Source of the DNA: a virus | Reading direction: 5' to 3' (one strand) | Virus record (IMG/VR): IMGVR_UViG_3300023082_000017 | Location: 1 to 44,001 of that record | Length of the DNA stretch: 44,001 bases | In this document: positions 24,545-32,847 of the stretch, one piece after another | How positions within the stretch are numbered: position 1 is the stretch's first letter | Layout of the letters: each line of letters starts with the position of its first letter | Translations under genes and position numbers: made by a program | Notes under the pieces: generated by a model | What the model saw: the letters and a program-made list of their open reading frames with translations, nothing else | What the model was told of the DNA's origin: nothing | The model's database searches: none

Positions 24545-26167
24545 TCAGGGCGTCGGGTCGGTGTCCTCGGCCGCGATCCATGCACCGGTCTTCCTATCAA
24601 TGCGCAGGACGCGGGAAGTGCCCCCATGAGGGATCATCACCATGTCGAGGATACTGCCCGTGGCGCCATCGAGCTCGATACCTTCCCGATACACGATGAT
24701 TTTCGCGAAAGTGTCCGCCACCAGCTGTCGAGCTTTCAACCTGGCGTCGTAATCCTGCGCCTTCACGGACTCGACCAATCCGGCCCATGACGACGCTGCG
24801 GCTGGGACTTTACGCGACAGCGTGGAGAGCTCAGCCTCGGCGGCTGCGATCACCGCGCGTGCCTCCTCGAGATCTGATTCCAACTCGCGGGCTTTGCGTA
24901 ACAGGGTCGCCGGCAGGACGCCGCCGTCCTCGAGGAGAGCAGTGGTCAGGCGCTGCAATTGCGCCTCTCGCTCCGCCGCCGTGGCCTTCGCAGCCGCCAG
25001 ACGCTGCTTCGCGGGGCCGTCCTGTGCGCTGTCGTCCAGGAGCGCGTTCAGGTTGATCTGATCGGCACAGTACGTCAGAAGGGCGTGCTCGATAGGCGCG
25101 ATGCTCGTGCTTCCTCGGACCGGGCACCGCCGGTTCGTCTGGTCCGCGGCGCAGGATAGGCGGCGGTGACCGTCTGTCACCTTGCCATGGGCGTCCCGGG
25201 GGCGTCCGGTGAGATTCTGCGCGACCATGGCCGACCCGCAGTAGCCGCAATAGGTGAGGCGCATGCCTGTGATGATGCCCGGTATTTCGCCCTTGCCCTT
25301 GCGCCTCCCGCGCTGGCTCAGCGCGACCTGCAGCTCGTCGAACTCTGCCTGGGAAAGCACGGGCGGGTAGTAGCCCTCTAGCGTGTAGGGAGTCTCGTCG
25401 ACCTCAATCAGCTTCACTCCGACAAGCGCACGCAGCCGGAACAGCTTGTATAGGTTCGACCCGGTCGTCCCTCGCGCGGAGACGGACAGCCCTTCCGCAT
25501 TGAGCCTGTCGACGATGGCCAGCGAACCATGACCATCCTTGAAGAGCCGCACGGCGGTCCGAACAGCCTCGGCGCGCGATTCGACGAGTCGCATCTCGCC
25601 GGCGACCCGCTCCACCCACTGGGGGTCCTTCCCATTTTGAACAGGCCCCCGATAGGTGCCTGCGACCCACGCCTCGCACAGGCGCCGAATGGAGGCGCGG
25701 ACGCGCTTGCTCTTCGTGTCGCTCTCCTCATGGGCCCGGATCATGACGAGGAGGTTGTAGACCAGGTCCATCGGGTTCGCCTTGAGGCTCTCCCGGTTGT
25801 ACTCCCGGTTATCGCTGGCTGTCACCACTGTGATGCCGGCATTGATCATCTGAGCCAGCTGGGCCTGAGCCTGAATGGGTTCGGCGCGGCTGAGGCGGTC
25901 GAGCCCCTCCACCACCAGGACCGAGCCGGCGGCAATCTTTCCATCATCGATCGCGCGGAGGAACACGCCCAGGGCGCCTTGCTTCACGTGCCGCTGGTGG
26001 AAGGCGCTTAGCCCCTCGTCACGCATGGACAGCGCCTGATCCAGCACGAGTCCACGGTCGGCGGCCCACTTGACGGCATACTGCGCTTGCCGATCCGCGC
26101 TGCTGCCCGCCGACTGGCGCGCATCGCTGAATCGTAAATAGCTGTATACTTTCGCGTTTTTAGACAT
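24545..26167 (-). CDS. int: Large serine recombinase (phage integrase)
   Basis: Catalyses integration at attP x attB and, with a directionality factor, excision. The 540 residues contain a resolvase N-terminal domain with YLRFSDARQ (nucleophile Ser14), EGLDRLSR and EESDTKSKRVRASI. A recombinase domain (VRTAVRLFKDGHGSLAIVDRLN) and a zinc ribbon (YCGYCGSAM...CP) follow. A coiled coil (AKQRLAAAKATAAEREAQLQ and onward) lies near residues 380-450, the usual synapsis-control element. The ATG at 26167 gives MSKNAKVYSYLRFSD, which matches family N-termini better than the ATG at 26185. The gene has its own upstream AT-rich region and is separated from the left operon by a terminator. No directionality factor was recognised. 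Confidence 0.95.
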   Translation of the reverse strand: MSKNAKVYSYLRFSDARQSAGSSADRQAQYAVKWAADRGLVLDQALSMRDEGLSAFHQRHVKQGALGVFLRAIDDGKIAAGSVLVVEGLDRLSRAEPIQAQAQLAQMINAGITVVTASDNREYNRESLKANPMDLVYNLLVMIRAHEESDTKSKRVRASIRRLCEAWVAGTYRGPVQNGKDPQWVERVAGEMRLVESRAEAVRTAVRLFKDGHGSLAIVDRLNAEGLSVSARGTTGSNLYKLFRLRALVGVKLIEVDETPYTLEGYYPPVLSQAEFDELQVALSQRGRRKGKGEIPGIITGMRLTYCGYCGSAMVAQNLTGRPRDAHGKVTDGHRRLSCAADQTNRRCPVRGSTSIAPIEHALLTYCADQINLNALLDDSAQDGPAKQRLAAAKATAAEREAQLQRLTTALLEDGGVLPATLLRKARELESDLEEARAVIAAAEAELSTLSRKVPAAASSWAGLVESVKAQDYDARLKARQLVADTFAKIIVYREGIELDGATGSILDMVMIPHGGTSRVLRIDRKTGAWIAAEDTDPTP

Positions 26168-26207
26168 GCCGATTAGCCCTTCCATGAATGTCGCAGTTCG
26201 CGCACCG

Positions 26208-26259
26208 CGTATAGGTATAGTATCCCTCGGCTGTCCGAAGGATAGTTAATATATATACG
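26208..26259. other. Candidate attP site upstream of the serine integrase
   Basis: A 52-bp stretch of imperfect dyad symmetry, the size of serine-integrase attachment sites. Outer arms are CGTATA (26208-26213) and TATACG (26254-26259). Inner arms are AGTATCC-CTCGG (26219-26230) and CCGAA-GGATAGT (26235-26246), 10 of 12 pairing. The centre is CTGT (26231-26234), which could hold the crossover dinucleotide. It lies 41 bases before the integrase start, a usual place for attP. The integrase promoter may overlap it. Confidence 0.5.
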
Positions 26260-26273
26260 TGAAGGGTGGCAAA

Positions 26274-26298
26274 AAAAAGCGGCATCAAGCCGCTTTTT
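26274..26298. terminator. Strong bidirectional terminator
   Basis: AAAAAGCGGC (26274-26283) pairs perfectly with GCCGCTTTTT (26289-26298) around a 5-base loop. T runs on either strand make it a two-way intrinsic terminator. It closes the left operon; the stop codon of the last gene lies in its loop. It also insulates the attP/integrase segment. Confidence 0.9.
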
Positions 26299-26560
26299 CG
26301 TGGGAGGGGGTCGGTCCGGAAGGTGGGCCCGAATGCACCCGAAGGTGCCCCTGGCCTGCAAGGAAATTTTTGTAGCACGCCATCATGACGTTCCACGCCT
26401 CCTTCGCGACTGCGGGGCCCGCTTCGATGACGTTGCCATCCTCATCCACGATCGCCAAGGATGCGCGCTTGCCATCGTGCGTAGCCGCGTTCAGCCCTTC
26501 GAAGATGACCGCGCTGAGGTCGGCGTGCTCGAGGCCTCCGGTTTTCGGTATGCCGATCAT
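26285..26560 (-). CDS. Small protein, last gene of the left operon
   Basis: A 91-residue protein of unknown function. It begins MIGIPKTGG and has a beta-hairpin-like region (ASLAIVDEDGNVIEAGPAV) and a helix (KEAWNVMMACYKNFL). Its ATG at 26560 overlaps the upstream stop (ATGA), which decides the start against an ATG at 26593. The stop codon lies within the loop of the terminator at 26274-26298, so this is the end of the operon. Confidence 0.6.
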   Translation of the reverse strand: MIGIPKTGGLEHADLSAVIFEGLNAATHDGKRASLAIVDEDGNVIEAGPAVAKEAWNVMMACYKNFLAGQGHLRVHSGPPSGPTPSHEKAA

Positions 26561-26814
26561 GGTGCCTCCATCGATGTGCGGTGCCCAGGGCATCCCGTCT
26601 CATAGCTCCAGCCTTCGCAAGGCTCCCCCACGGGAAGCAGTTTTCGACCCTTCATTTGCTGTATGCGAAGCCACTGCCGGGCTTGGTGTCCGGTTGCCTC
26701 TGTGCCGTCGTCGAGAGTCACAAGCCCGGCAAGCTCACTGTCTGTCTGGCGCAACGATCCGGCCACACTCACGGCGATATGGAATGTGGTCCCGCTCTGC
26801 AGTTGCTTGCTCAT
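26557..26814 (-). CDS. Small early-left protein
   Basis: An 85-residue protein of unknown function with an N-terminal beta segment (SGTTFHIAVSVAGSLRQTDS) and a helix LVTLDDGTEATGHQARQWLRI. The ATG at 26814 overlaps the preceding stop by one base, and its own stop overlaps the next start by 4 bases, so it is translated as part of a chain. Upstream in-frame codons at 26871 lie inside the neighbour and were not used. Confidence 0.6.
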   Translation of the reverse strand: MSKQLQSGTTFHIAVSVAGSLRQTDSELAGLVTLDDGTEATGHQARQWLRIQQMKGRKLLPVGEPCEGWSYETGCPGHRTSMEAP

Positions 26815-27119
26815 CAGCGTCGCACCTCCACGGTAGTGAGCACCTGATCGCCTTCTGCATTCGCTACCCATTCGATCAGGGAAACTGATTCCACCGGCAC
26901 GGGTGGGTGATCTTCTGTGTAGAACACTTCCCCGTCCCGCACGTCGGTCACGTAGAAGATGTTTCGGCCATTTGTCAGAACATCGCCAGGCGCCGGCGTC
27001 TTGCGCGGGTCGCGAACCACGGTGCCGCCTTTGGGCGGGCTCGGCGGGGTCGGGGGGCGCAAGTGCTGTGGTGGCGGATTAGTGTTGGCGCATCGGCTGG
27101 TGAATTTGGTATCAGCCAC
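26814..27119 (-). CDS. Small early-left protein, Pro-rich N-terminus
   Basis: A 101-residue protein of unknown function. The first ~35 residues are Pro-rich and likely flexible; the rest looks like a small beta fold (GDVLTNGRNIFYVTDVRDGEVFYTEDH) similar in layout to small phage proteins that sit on nucleic acid, though no family was recognised. A GTG at 27119 is taken as the start because it overlaps the upstream stop by 8 bases; the ATG at 27161 lies inside the neighbour. Confidence 0.5.
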   Translation of the reverse strand: MADTKFTSRCANTNPPPQHLRPPTPPSPPKGGTVVRDPRKTPAPGDVLTNGRNIFYVTDVRDGEVFYTEDHPPVPVESVSLIEWVANAEGDQVLTTVEVRR

Positions 27120-27549
27120 GGTCCACCTCCACGCCGGGCGAGGCGGCGAGGTTTTCATCAACCCATGCGCGCATGCGGAGCCAGCGCTGCTCGTCGCTCT
27201 CGTGCTCGTTGTAGGGGAGTGCGTATTCCCCGTACTCGTCGTTCATGAACTCGATCTCTGCTGCCATGGCCCGCGAGATGCCGAAGACCCTGCCAACGAC
27301 CTCGGCGCACCCGTAATCGACCTTCGACATGTCGATGCCCCGCGCCGCGCCGACGACGCCGAGGGTGCAGAAGCAGCCATCGGCGACCAGGGCATCCTTG
27401 ATCAGCTTCTTTTCCGGCATCGCGTCCATGGCTTCGGCCAGCTCGCGGAGGAACGCCTGACCGCGCTTGCCTTCGATGGCGCGCTTCACCGCGCCCCGCC
27501 ACAGGCCAATGCCCTCATCGCAATCGTCGCTGTATCCGGACCGGCTCAT
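27112..27549 (-). CDS. Conserved-looking phage protein of unknown function
   Basis: A 145-residue acidic protein. It reads as mainly helical (WRGAVKRAIEGKRGQAFLRELAEAMDAM), then a Cys-containing segment (VADGCFCTLGVVGAARGI) and a C-terminal helix with EQRWLRMRAWVDENLA. Similar proteins with a D-G-x-x-C-x-x-G motif occur in phage early regions, where their function is unknown. Start at 27549 overlaps the upstream stop (ATGA). Confidence 0.65.
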   Translation of the reverse strand: MSRSGYSDDCDEGIGLWRGAVKRAIEGKRGQAFLRELAEAMDAMPEKKLIKDALVADGCFCTLGVVGAARGIDMSKVDYGCAEVVGRVFGISRAMAAEIEFMNDEYGEYALPYNEHESDEQRWLRMRAWVDENLAASPGVEVDRG

Positions 27550-28439
27550 GCCTCACCACCCTTGCCCGGAGCGGGCGCTGCGGCGAGCAGGGCTTCCCAT
27601 AGTTCAGGGATGAGAAGCGGCGGTTTGCCTTCCCGATCCTCGTATTTCTTGCGGGTATATGCGCGATGCATCTCGTCGGTCGATTTGAGCGGCACGAGCT
27701 TCCACCCATCCGGCACGCCCATAGGGCGCGGCTGGGCAAGGTGGAGTTCCATCGAGCCGTCATCGGGCGTCGGCAGTCCGCCGATGGTGTAGAGCACCTC
27801 GCCAACCTCTAGCGCCGCTTCCGCGCCTTCGACCAGGAACGACAGCTCGTTCTGGCCGTCATCGCCACGCACCACTTCGGCCACGACCTCGGCGGTGTAC
27901 GGCACCACCTCCCCAGCCTGCTCACCAGTGGGGGCGGGATCGCGCCCTGTTGCGATCGCACCCAGTTGGTACTCGATCGCCTGGTCCAGCGTGTAGTGGC
28001 CGTCCCTCGCGTTCCGCATGAGCCAAACGCTGTTTTTGGCGATGGCCTCCCACAGATCAACAGGAAGATGCGTGTACCTCGGGACGTCACCCGTGGGGCG
28101 GGGGTGGGCGAGGGCGGCGCGGAGCGCAGCGCGCATCCCTTCAAAAACGGGTGGATGCACTGGAACGCCCGAGTTGTAGTAAGCGCGGCAAGCCTGCTCG
28201 ACTATCTCATCAGTCACGCCTGCCGCTACCAAGGGGTGGGGCCGTGCATACGCGCACTGGATCCACTCTCCTTCAGCCAGGCAGTCCGCGACACCGGCTG
28301 GCGGCGCACCGTCGACCCACATGTACGGAGCTCGGCCACCATTGATACGGAAGGCGAGCACGTCGTCCGATTTCGATGATGCATCGGCCACGTTGGTCGT
28401 ATTCGGACGGTTCTGTCCGCTTTCGACGATCTTGGTCAT
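27546..28439 (-). CDS. Early-left protein of unknown function, 297 residues
   Basis: A modular-looking protein. Residues ~20-60 contain a small beta domain (DVLAFRINGGRAPYMWVDG), then a helix-rich centre (TDEIVEQACRAYYNSG and MRAALRAALAHPRP). Residues ~125-150 resemble a common small phage domain (YTHLPVDLWEAIAKNSVWLM). The last third is acidic and Pro/Gly-containing, ending in a helix (ELWEALLAAAPAPGKGGEA). The mixture suggests several short phage domains joined together. The ATG at 28439 overlaps the upstream stop (ATGA); the long upstream extension in the same frame is Arg-rich out-of-frame shadow. Confidence 0.6.
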   Translation of the reverse strand: MTKIVESGQNRPNTTNVADASSKSDDVLAFRINGGRAPYMWVDGAPPAGVADCLAEGEWIQCAYARPHPLVAAGVTDEIVEQACRAYYNSGVPVHPPVFEGMRAALRAALAHPRPTGDVPRYTHLPVDLWEAIAKNSVWLMRNARDGHYTLDQAIEYQLGAIATGRDPAPTGEQAGEVVPYTAEVVAEVVRGDDGQNELSFLVEGAEAALEVGEVLYTIGGLPTPDDGSMELHLAQPRPMGVPDGWKLVPLKSTDEMHRAYTRKKYEDREGKPPLLIPELWEALLAAAPAPGKGGEA

Positions 28440-28609
28440 GACTTCAGGCCCTCGCTGGAGTAGGCTTTCGCTTGGGCGATGGCTTCGGAAATCTTGTTGT
28501 GAAGGGATTCGGCGGCGGCCACGGTCATCACCTGGTGGTAGCCACCGACGAAGACGTGGACCTTGTCGCCGATGGCGCAGGCCTCGGGTCGCTCGGTGTT
28601 CGGCTTCAT
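28436..28609 (-). CDS. Very small early-left protein
   Basis: A 57-residue protein beginning MKPNTERPEACAIGDKVHVF, then a strand and a C-terminal helix (AESLHNKISEAIAQAKAYSS). Both ends overlap neighbours by 4 bases. The overlaps and normal codon use support it; function unknown. An N-terminal extension to 28795 would cover the upstream gene. Confidence 0.55.
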   Translation of the reverse strand: MKPNTERPEACAIGDKVHVFVGGYHQVMTVAAAESLHNKISEAIAQAKAYSSEGLKS

Positions 28610-28965
28610 GCGGGTGCCACTTCGCGTACGTAGAACGCAATCGGGCCATCCTCGGCATCCCAGATGCCGGCGAGCATCCATCCCTCGCCATGAGGAGCGG
28701 ATGGCGTCCACGAACTCAGGTCGTCGTCGCCATCCTCGAACCACGTCTTGCTCTGCTCTTCGGTCGAGTCGTATTCGAACTCGACAGTGGTGCATTCGAA
28801 GCCCTCGCGCGCGAGTGCCTTAGCGTCGATGAAACCCTCGTCGTCCGCGTTGAACGGCTTGTCATAGAACTGCGGGAGATCCGGGTGCTCGGTGAAGCCG
28901 CGGTCGTCTCGCGGCGGGAGTCGGGCCGGGTCGAAAAGGCGGATGGTCTGGATGGGAGTATCCAT
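28606..28965 (-). CDS. Acidic early-left protein
   Basis: A 119-residue, strongly acidic protein (many Asp/Glu, e.g. EYDSTEEQSKTWFEDGDDD) of unknown function. AGGAG lies about 9 bases before the ATG at 28965, which decides the start. Its charge pattern is like that of DNA-mimic or other inhibitor proteins found next to phage methylases, but no family was recognised and this is only a thought. The stop overlaps the next start by 4 bases. Confidence 0.55.
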   Translation of the reverse strand: MDTPIQTIRLFDPARLPPRDDRGFTEHPDLPQFYDKPFNADDEGFIDAKALAREGFECTTVEFEYDSTEEQSKTWFEDGDDDLSSWTPSAPHGEGWMLAGIWDAEDGPIAFYVREVAPA

Positions 28966-28967
28966 GT

Positions 28968-29897
28968 TCAGGACTCCTTGCCCGCTGGCGAAATCGTTAG
29001 GGGATGCCCGTAGGGCACACGGAAGCCCGAAGCATTGCGGTGGCCACCACCGCCGTATTGCGTAGCAACCTCGGCAACGTCCACGCCCTCGTCGCTGCTG
29101 CGCAAGCTGAACGTGCGGCCCTTTTCGGTGTCCCAGTAACAGGCGGCGAAGGGCTCTCCCTGGCACATCAAGTGGCCCGCATCGCTGGTGAGCGTGTAGG
29201 GCAGATTCGCCACCGGCACGTCGTAACCGCCGATTACGAGCCGCCGCTTTGTCACGCTCACAAGCTCCGCGACATCCTTGTGGTGCTTGCGCTCGATCGC
29301 GGCACCGTCATGGCGGAGAGCCTCCACCGCGGCGTCGTTCATCAGCAGGTCCCACACCGCGAAGTCATACGGGTAGCTGAAGAGCGCCGCCTGTACCTCG
29401 CGCGTGCCGGGAAGCTCAAACCGCCAAAGGTCGCGATCCTCGATGTGCTGCAGGAGTCGGGGCGGTTCGATGCCAGGGTTGAAGTGATCCCATGCCAGCC
29501 TGGCGCCGCTGCGGTCCATGTCGAAGCATGTGGCGACGTTAGGGCCGCCCTGCATGGTGGAATCGACCAGTGCGGCCTTCCAGTGCGCATTGAACGTGCC
29601 GTCGTCGGGAGCGTCGGTGCGAAACTGCGCGAATCGAGACAGCTCGTCCCGCGCAGACTTGTGATGGTCCAGCACGAGAACGCGGTGCGCTTTGCGTCCC
29701 ATGTCGCTGAGCACGTCATACGAGTAGCTGAAATCGACGATGATCACATCGCGCCCGGTTACATCCGGCGGCGGGTTGCCATGCGTGGCAGCGAAGCCTT
29801 CGAAGTTATCCACGCCGACGGCATTGCGCACGGCCCAGGCAGCGCCAAAGCCGTCGGCGCAGTTCGCGTGGTAAACGCATAGAATTGGCTTGTCCAT
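28968..29897 (-). CDS. DHH/DHHA1 family phosphoesterase
   Basis: Metal-dependent hydrolase of short phosphodiester substrates; relatives cut nanoRNA, pAp or cyclic di-AMP in the cytoplasm. The 309 residues contain the DHH motifs: YHANCADGFGAA (Asp15), IIVDFSY (Asp55), LDHHKSA (77-79) and an EDRDLW segment (153-158). They end with the DHHA1 substrate-binding motif GGGGHRNASGF (282-292). All expected metal ligands appear present, so it should be active. The ATG at 29897 has GGAG about 5 bases upstream; an alternative ATG at 29987 overlaps the methylase stop (ATGA) and cannot be excluded. The substrate cannot be told from sequence. Confidence 0.88.
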   Translation of the reverse strand: MDKPILCVYHANCADGFGAAWAVRNAVGVDNFEGFAATHGNPPPDVTGRDVIIVDFSYSYDVLSDMGRKAHRVLVLDHHKSARDELSRFAQFRTDAPDDGTFNAHWKAALVDSTMQGGPNVATCFDMDRSGARLAWDHFNPGIEPPRLLQHIEDRDLWRFELPGTREVQAALFSYPYDFAVWDLLMNDAAVEALRHDGAAIERKHHKDVAELVSVTKRRLVIGGYDVPVANLPYTLTSDAGHLMCQGEPFAACYWDTEKGRTFSLRSSDEGVDVAEVATQYGGGGHRNASGFRVPYGHPLTISPAGKES

Positions 29898-29983
29898 CAT
29901 CACTCCCGAATCCGGTTTCTGTGTGTGCGAGTGCTTTTCAGCCTCACTGCGCAAAGGGTGTTTTATGTGGTGAGGAGGGGTGA

Positions 29984-30820
29984 TCATGCGATCAACCTCT
30001 TCTGCTGCTGTCCGTCGAATGCGGCCTCATTGAGCCACAAGCTTTCGACTCGCTCCCGCGCACCATCGGCATGCGCGCTTCGGTCGATACGGTGCCATCC
30101 CTGATAGAGACTCTCGTAAAGGCTCGACGGATAGCCGGACAACACGACCATGCCCCGAAGTCCACGCAATCCGCTGGCCAGCGCTTCGTGCATTTCGTCG
30201 GTCAGTTCGTGCTTGTAGGACTTGCGGGCGAGGTCGTGGTTGACCTTCACCGAGCGTGTGGAATGCACATATGGGGGGTCGACGTAATGGAGTGTTTCGC
30301 TGCTGTCCTGGTGAACCATGACCGCCATGGCATCACGCTGCTCGATCACCACGCCCCGTAGGCGCTCGACCAGTGCTTCTGTTGCGCCCGCGTAATTCGC
30401 CCAGTCGTGCGCCGGCGTGGTACCGGATCGGTTGCTGTTCGCGCGGAAGCCAGACAGCTCGCCGCAAGCGGCGGCTGATCCGAAGCCTTGGAAGCTACGA
30501 AGGATGGTGCGCCGGGCCTGCTCGATGGGATCATCTGACGGCAGATATGCGCCGGCGAATTCCTCCCGACTGAACGGCGTCAGGCGAATAGCCTCGCGTA
30601 TCTCCGGGCCGTGATCGCGCATCACGCGGAACACGTTGACGATCTCGCCGTCCAGGTCGTTATAGATTTCGGCGTAACTGCGTGGCTTGCGGAGAAGCAC
30701 AGAGGCGCCGCCGCCGAACGGCTCGACATAGGTACGGTGCGGCGGAAGATGTCCGATGATCCACGGGGCAAGCTTCCACTTGCCACCGTGGTAGCGAACC
30801 ATTGGGCGGGTCGGTGTCAT
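29984..30820 (-). CDS. DNA adenine methylase (D12/Dam class)
   Basis: N6-adenine DNA methyltransferase of 278 residues. The SAM-binding motif VEPFGGGAS (35-38 FGGG) and the catalytic DPPY (181-184) are intact. The early YHGGKWKLAPWI segment is typical of the family and the region between the motifs carries the target recognition part. No restriction enzyme gene is nearby, so this is a solitary methylase that may protect phage DNA from host restriction or act in regulation. The recognised sequence is unknown. Overlaps the cytosine methylase stop by 4 bases. Confidence 0.93.
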   Translation of the reverse strand: MTPTRPMVRYHGGKWKLAPWIIGHLPPHRTYVEPFGGGASVLLRKPRSYAEIYNDLDGEIVNVFRVMRDHGPEIREAIRLTPFSREEFAGAYLPSDDPIEQARRTILRSFQGFGSAAACGELSGFRANSNRSGTTPAHDWANYAGATEALVERLRGVVIEQRDAMAVMVHQDSSETLHYVDPPYVHSTRSVKVNHDLARKSYKHELTDEMHEALASGLRGLRGMVVLSGYPSSLYESLYQGWHRIDRSAHADGARERVESLWLNEAAFDGQQQKRLIA

Positions 30821-32847
30821 GCCGCCACCGCCAGGTCTTCCGGCAAGCGGTCGAGATTCTCTTCGGCGATCGCCCTCAGGGGCGGCGGGCTGACCGAGTT
30901 TCCCACCATGTGCACGCTCTTGCTGATGCTCAGCGGGCGGCCGTCTGCCGTGCGGTCGATGATGTAGCCGGCCGGGAAACCCTGCGCGCGGAACAGTTCC
31001 TCACGGCGGAGCATGCGCAGGCCGATATCGACGATGACGTATGGGCTGCCCTTCAGCCAGACCGTGACGAGTGCCAGGCGATCGCGAGTCGTAACAGTGT
31101 CCAACGGCTCCGCGATATCGACGCCGAGAGCCGTGCCGTAATATTTCACCAGGAACGCGGCAACACGCAGCGCGCCTTCCTCGTGCTCCGGACTGAGCGT
31201 GCATTCGACGACGGCATGGTGTTCGCCGCCGGCGCTGACGGTGGCAAGCGGATCCTGAGCGTCAGCGGCCGAACTGGTGCCACGAAGCTTCGCGAGGTTT
31301 ACCGCCGCGAGGCGCTGCTGGCTCCCGGTGCCGGTGATGGCTGACATGGGCGCATCGGCTGCGTTGCCGTCGCCATCATAGAAGCCGCCGTTAGCCTGCT
31401 CGAGGAAGGCGGACACCACGCCGTAGCGGGTCGCTCCGGCCAGCGCTGTCTGCATGGGCTCATCGACACCGGACCCCTTGGCATTCTGCCCGAAAGCGGT
31501 GAGGTGGGCCGTTGCCACGGCGTGCTTGACGCCCCCGGCCGGGGCCACGCCGAGGGGGGCCTCGATGTCGAGAGCGCGCGGCGCCTGCCCCTCGCGTTCA
31601 CCGTAGCCGGTCTGCACCAGCGTGGGGGCGCATACCGCGAAGTGCCCGCCCTTCACCTCGGCGCACATCGTGTTGAGCGGTGTCGTCACGGGCTTATTCG
31701 TGTCGACAGATGACTGAGCATGCTGGGCAACGAAGGGTGCGAGCGTCGGAACGGCCAGGCAGGCGTCGGCCTTCGACGTCGTCGTTGGGGCCGGCTCATT
31801 CACGGACCGCTCGGCCGTCTGGCCCATGCGTCCGCCCACGCCGACGATGAACGGCTCGGCGGCATCGATCACGTATCGCTTCACGCCCCGCGCAATGCGG
31901 CGCAGCGTGGCGTCGGCGAGGGGGCGCTTCACGCGGACCTTCCGCGCGTCTTCCTTCGACAGGAAGATCGACGGGCAGGGCACGGTGAAGTCGATGCAGT
32001 CGGCGGCCGTGACGAAAGGCTTAAGCCCGGCACCGGGACCATGGGACGGCTTCGGCCACACGATGGGCATGCCATCACGGCGGGCGACGAGGAACAGGCG
32101 CTTGCGGCTCGTGCCGGCGCCGTAGTCGCAGGCGGACAGCTTCCGCCACTCCACGGTGTAGCCCAGCGCGCGGAACGCGGCCACGAAGTGATCCCACGTC
32201 CGACCCGCATACCTCTTATCGGGAACGAGCGCCTGGTTCCAGACGGAAACCTGCTCTCCCTTATTTGCGACTCGCTCGACCATGACGACTTTGCCGCGAA
32301 AGCGAACGACTTCACCGGTCTGCGGGTCGAGCTTGGGGACCTTCTCAAGCGTGACGACGCGGCCCGTCGCTTTGTCGCGCTTCGCGATCAGCGGCCCCCA
32401 TTTCAGAATCTGTTCGACGTTCTCCAGGCTGATGATTCGCGGCGCTAGGCCGGCGCTCGCCAGCGTGCCTGCGACCTTCAGCACGACCCACGATAGGGAG
32501 CGCGTCGCCTTGCTGCGCGGCTGGCCGCCCTTGGCTTGGCTGAAATGCGTGCAGTCCGGGGAGGCGTGGAACCAGCCGACAGACCGGCCAGCTACCTCGC
32601 GGAGAATGTCCACCGTCCACACGTCGGCAGGCAGGTGGCGGGTGAACGGGTGATTCGCCGCGTGCATGCCGAGCGCATCAGGGTCGTGGTTTACAGCCAC
32701 GTCCGGATCGCGGCCAAGGGCCTGTTTCAGGGCCTCACTGGCGCCACCGCCACCTGCGAAGAAGTCCACTACGATCTCGCCCGGACGGAGCAGGGAAATT
32801 TTGGCCGCCGGGAAGTTGAAGCCAGATTGCGAGCCGCCGTCAGCCAT
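30817..32847 (-). CDS. DNA cytosine-5 methyltransferase with repeated insert
   Basis: A 676-residue C5 methylase. Motif I is VDFFAGGGGAS (28-35), the nucleophile motif IV is SPDCTHFS (Cys99), motif VI is LENV (141-144), a motif VIII-like GAGTSRKRLFLVAR lies near 243-256, and the C-terminal motifs X include MVGNSVSPP (648-656). Between ~349 and 595 lies a long region of about seven related units of ~25-45 residues, each opening with a (D/E/K)-x-P-(x)2-T pattern (EPAPTTT, KPVTTPL, APLGVA, EPMQTAL, APMSAIT, DPLATVS, EPLDTVT). Such an insert could hold several target-recognition elements. Likely protects phage DNA against host restriction. Confidence 0.93.
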   Translation of the reverse strand: MADGGSQSGFNFPAAKISLLRPGEIVVDFFAGGGGASEALKQALGRDPDVAVNHDPDALGMHAANHPFTRHLPADVWTVDILREVAGRSVGWFHASPDCTHFSQAKGGQPRSKATRSLSWVVLKVAGTLASAGLAPRIISLENVEQILKWGPLIAKRDKATGRVVTLEKVPKLDPQTGEVVRFRGKVVMVERVANKGEQVSVWNQALVPDKRYAGRTWDHFVAAFRALGYTVEWRKLSACDYGAGTSRKRLFLVARRDGMPIVWPKPSHGPGAGLKPFVTAADCIDFTVPCPSIFLSKEDARKVRVKRPLADATLRRIARGVKRYVIDAAEPFIVGVGGRMGQTAERSVNEPAPTTTSKADACLAVPTLAPFVAQHAQSSVDTNKPVTTPLNTMCAEVKGGHFAVCAPTLVQTGYGEREGQAPRALDIEAPLGVAPAGGVKHAVATAHLTAFGQNAKGSGVDEPMQTALAGATRYGVVSAFLEQANGGFYDGDGNAADAPMSAITGTGSQQRLAAVNLAKLRGTSSAADAQDPLATVSAGGEHHAVVECTLSPEHEEGALRVAAFLVKYYGTALGVDIAEPLDTVTTRDRLALVTVWLKGSPYVIVDIGLRMLRREELFRAQGFPAGYIIDRTADGRPLSISKSVHMVGNSVSPPPLRAIAEENLDRLPEDLAVAA

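Noticed and set aside
26168-26273. Small plus-strand gene upstream of the integrase
   Set aside because: No frame of useful length has a start signal; dyad symmetry and AT-rich sequence fit an attachment and promoter region better.
26959-27792. 277-codon plus-strand frame opposite the left operon
   Set aside because: It lies opposite a chain of minus-strand genes joined by stop-start overlaps; its composition is that of an antisense frame.
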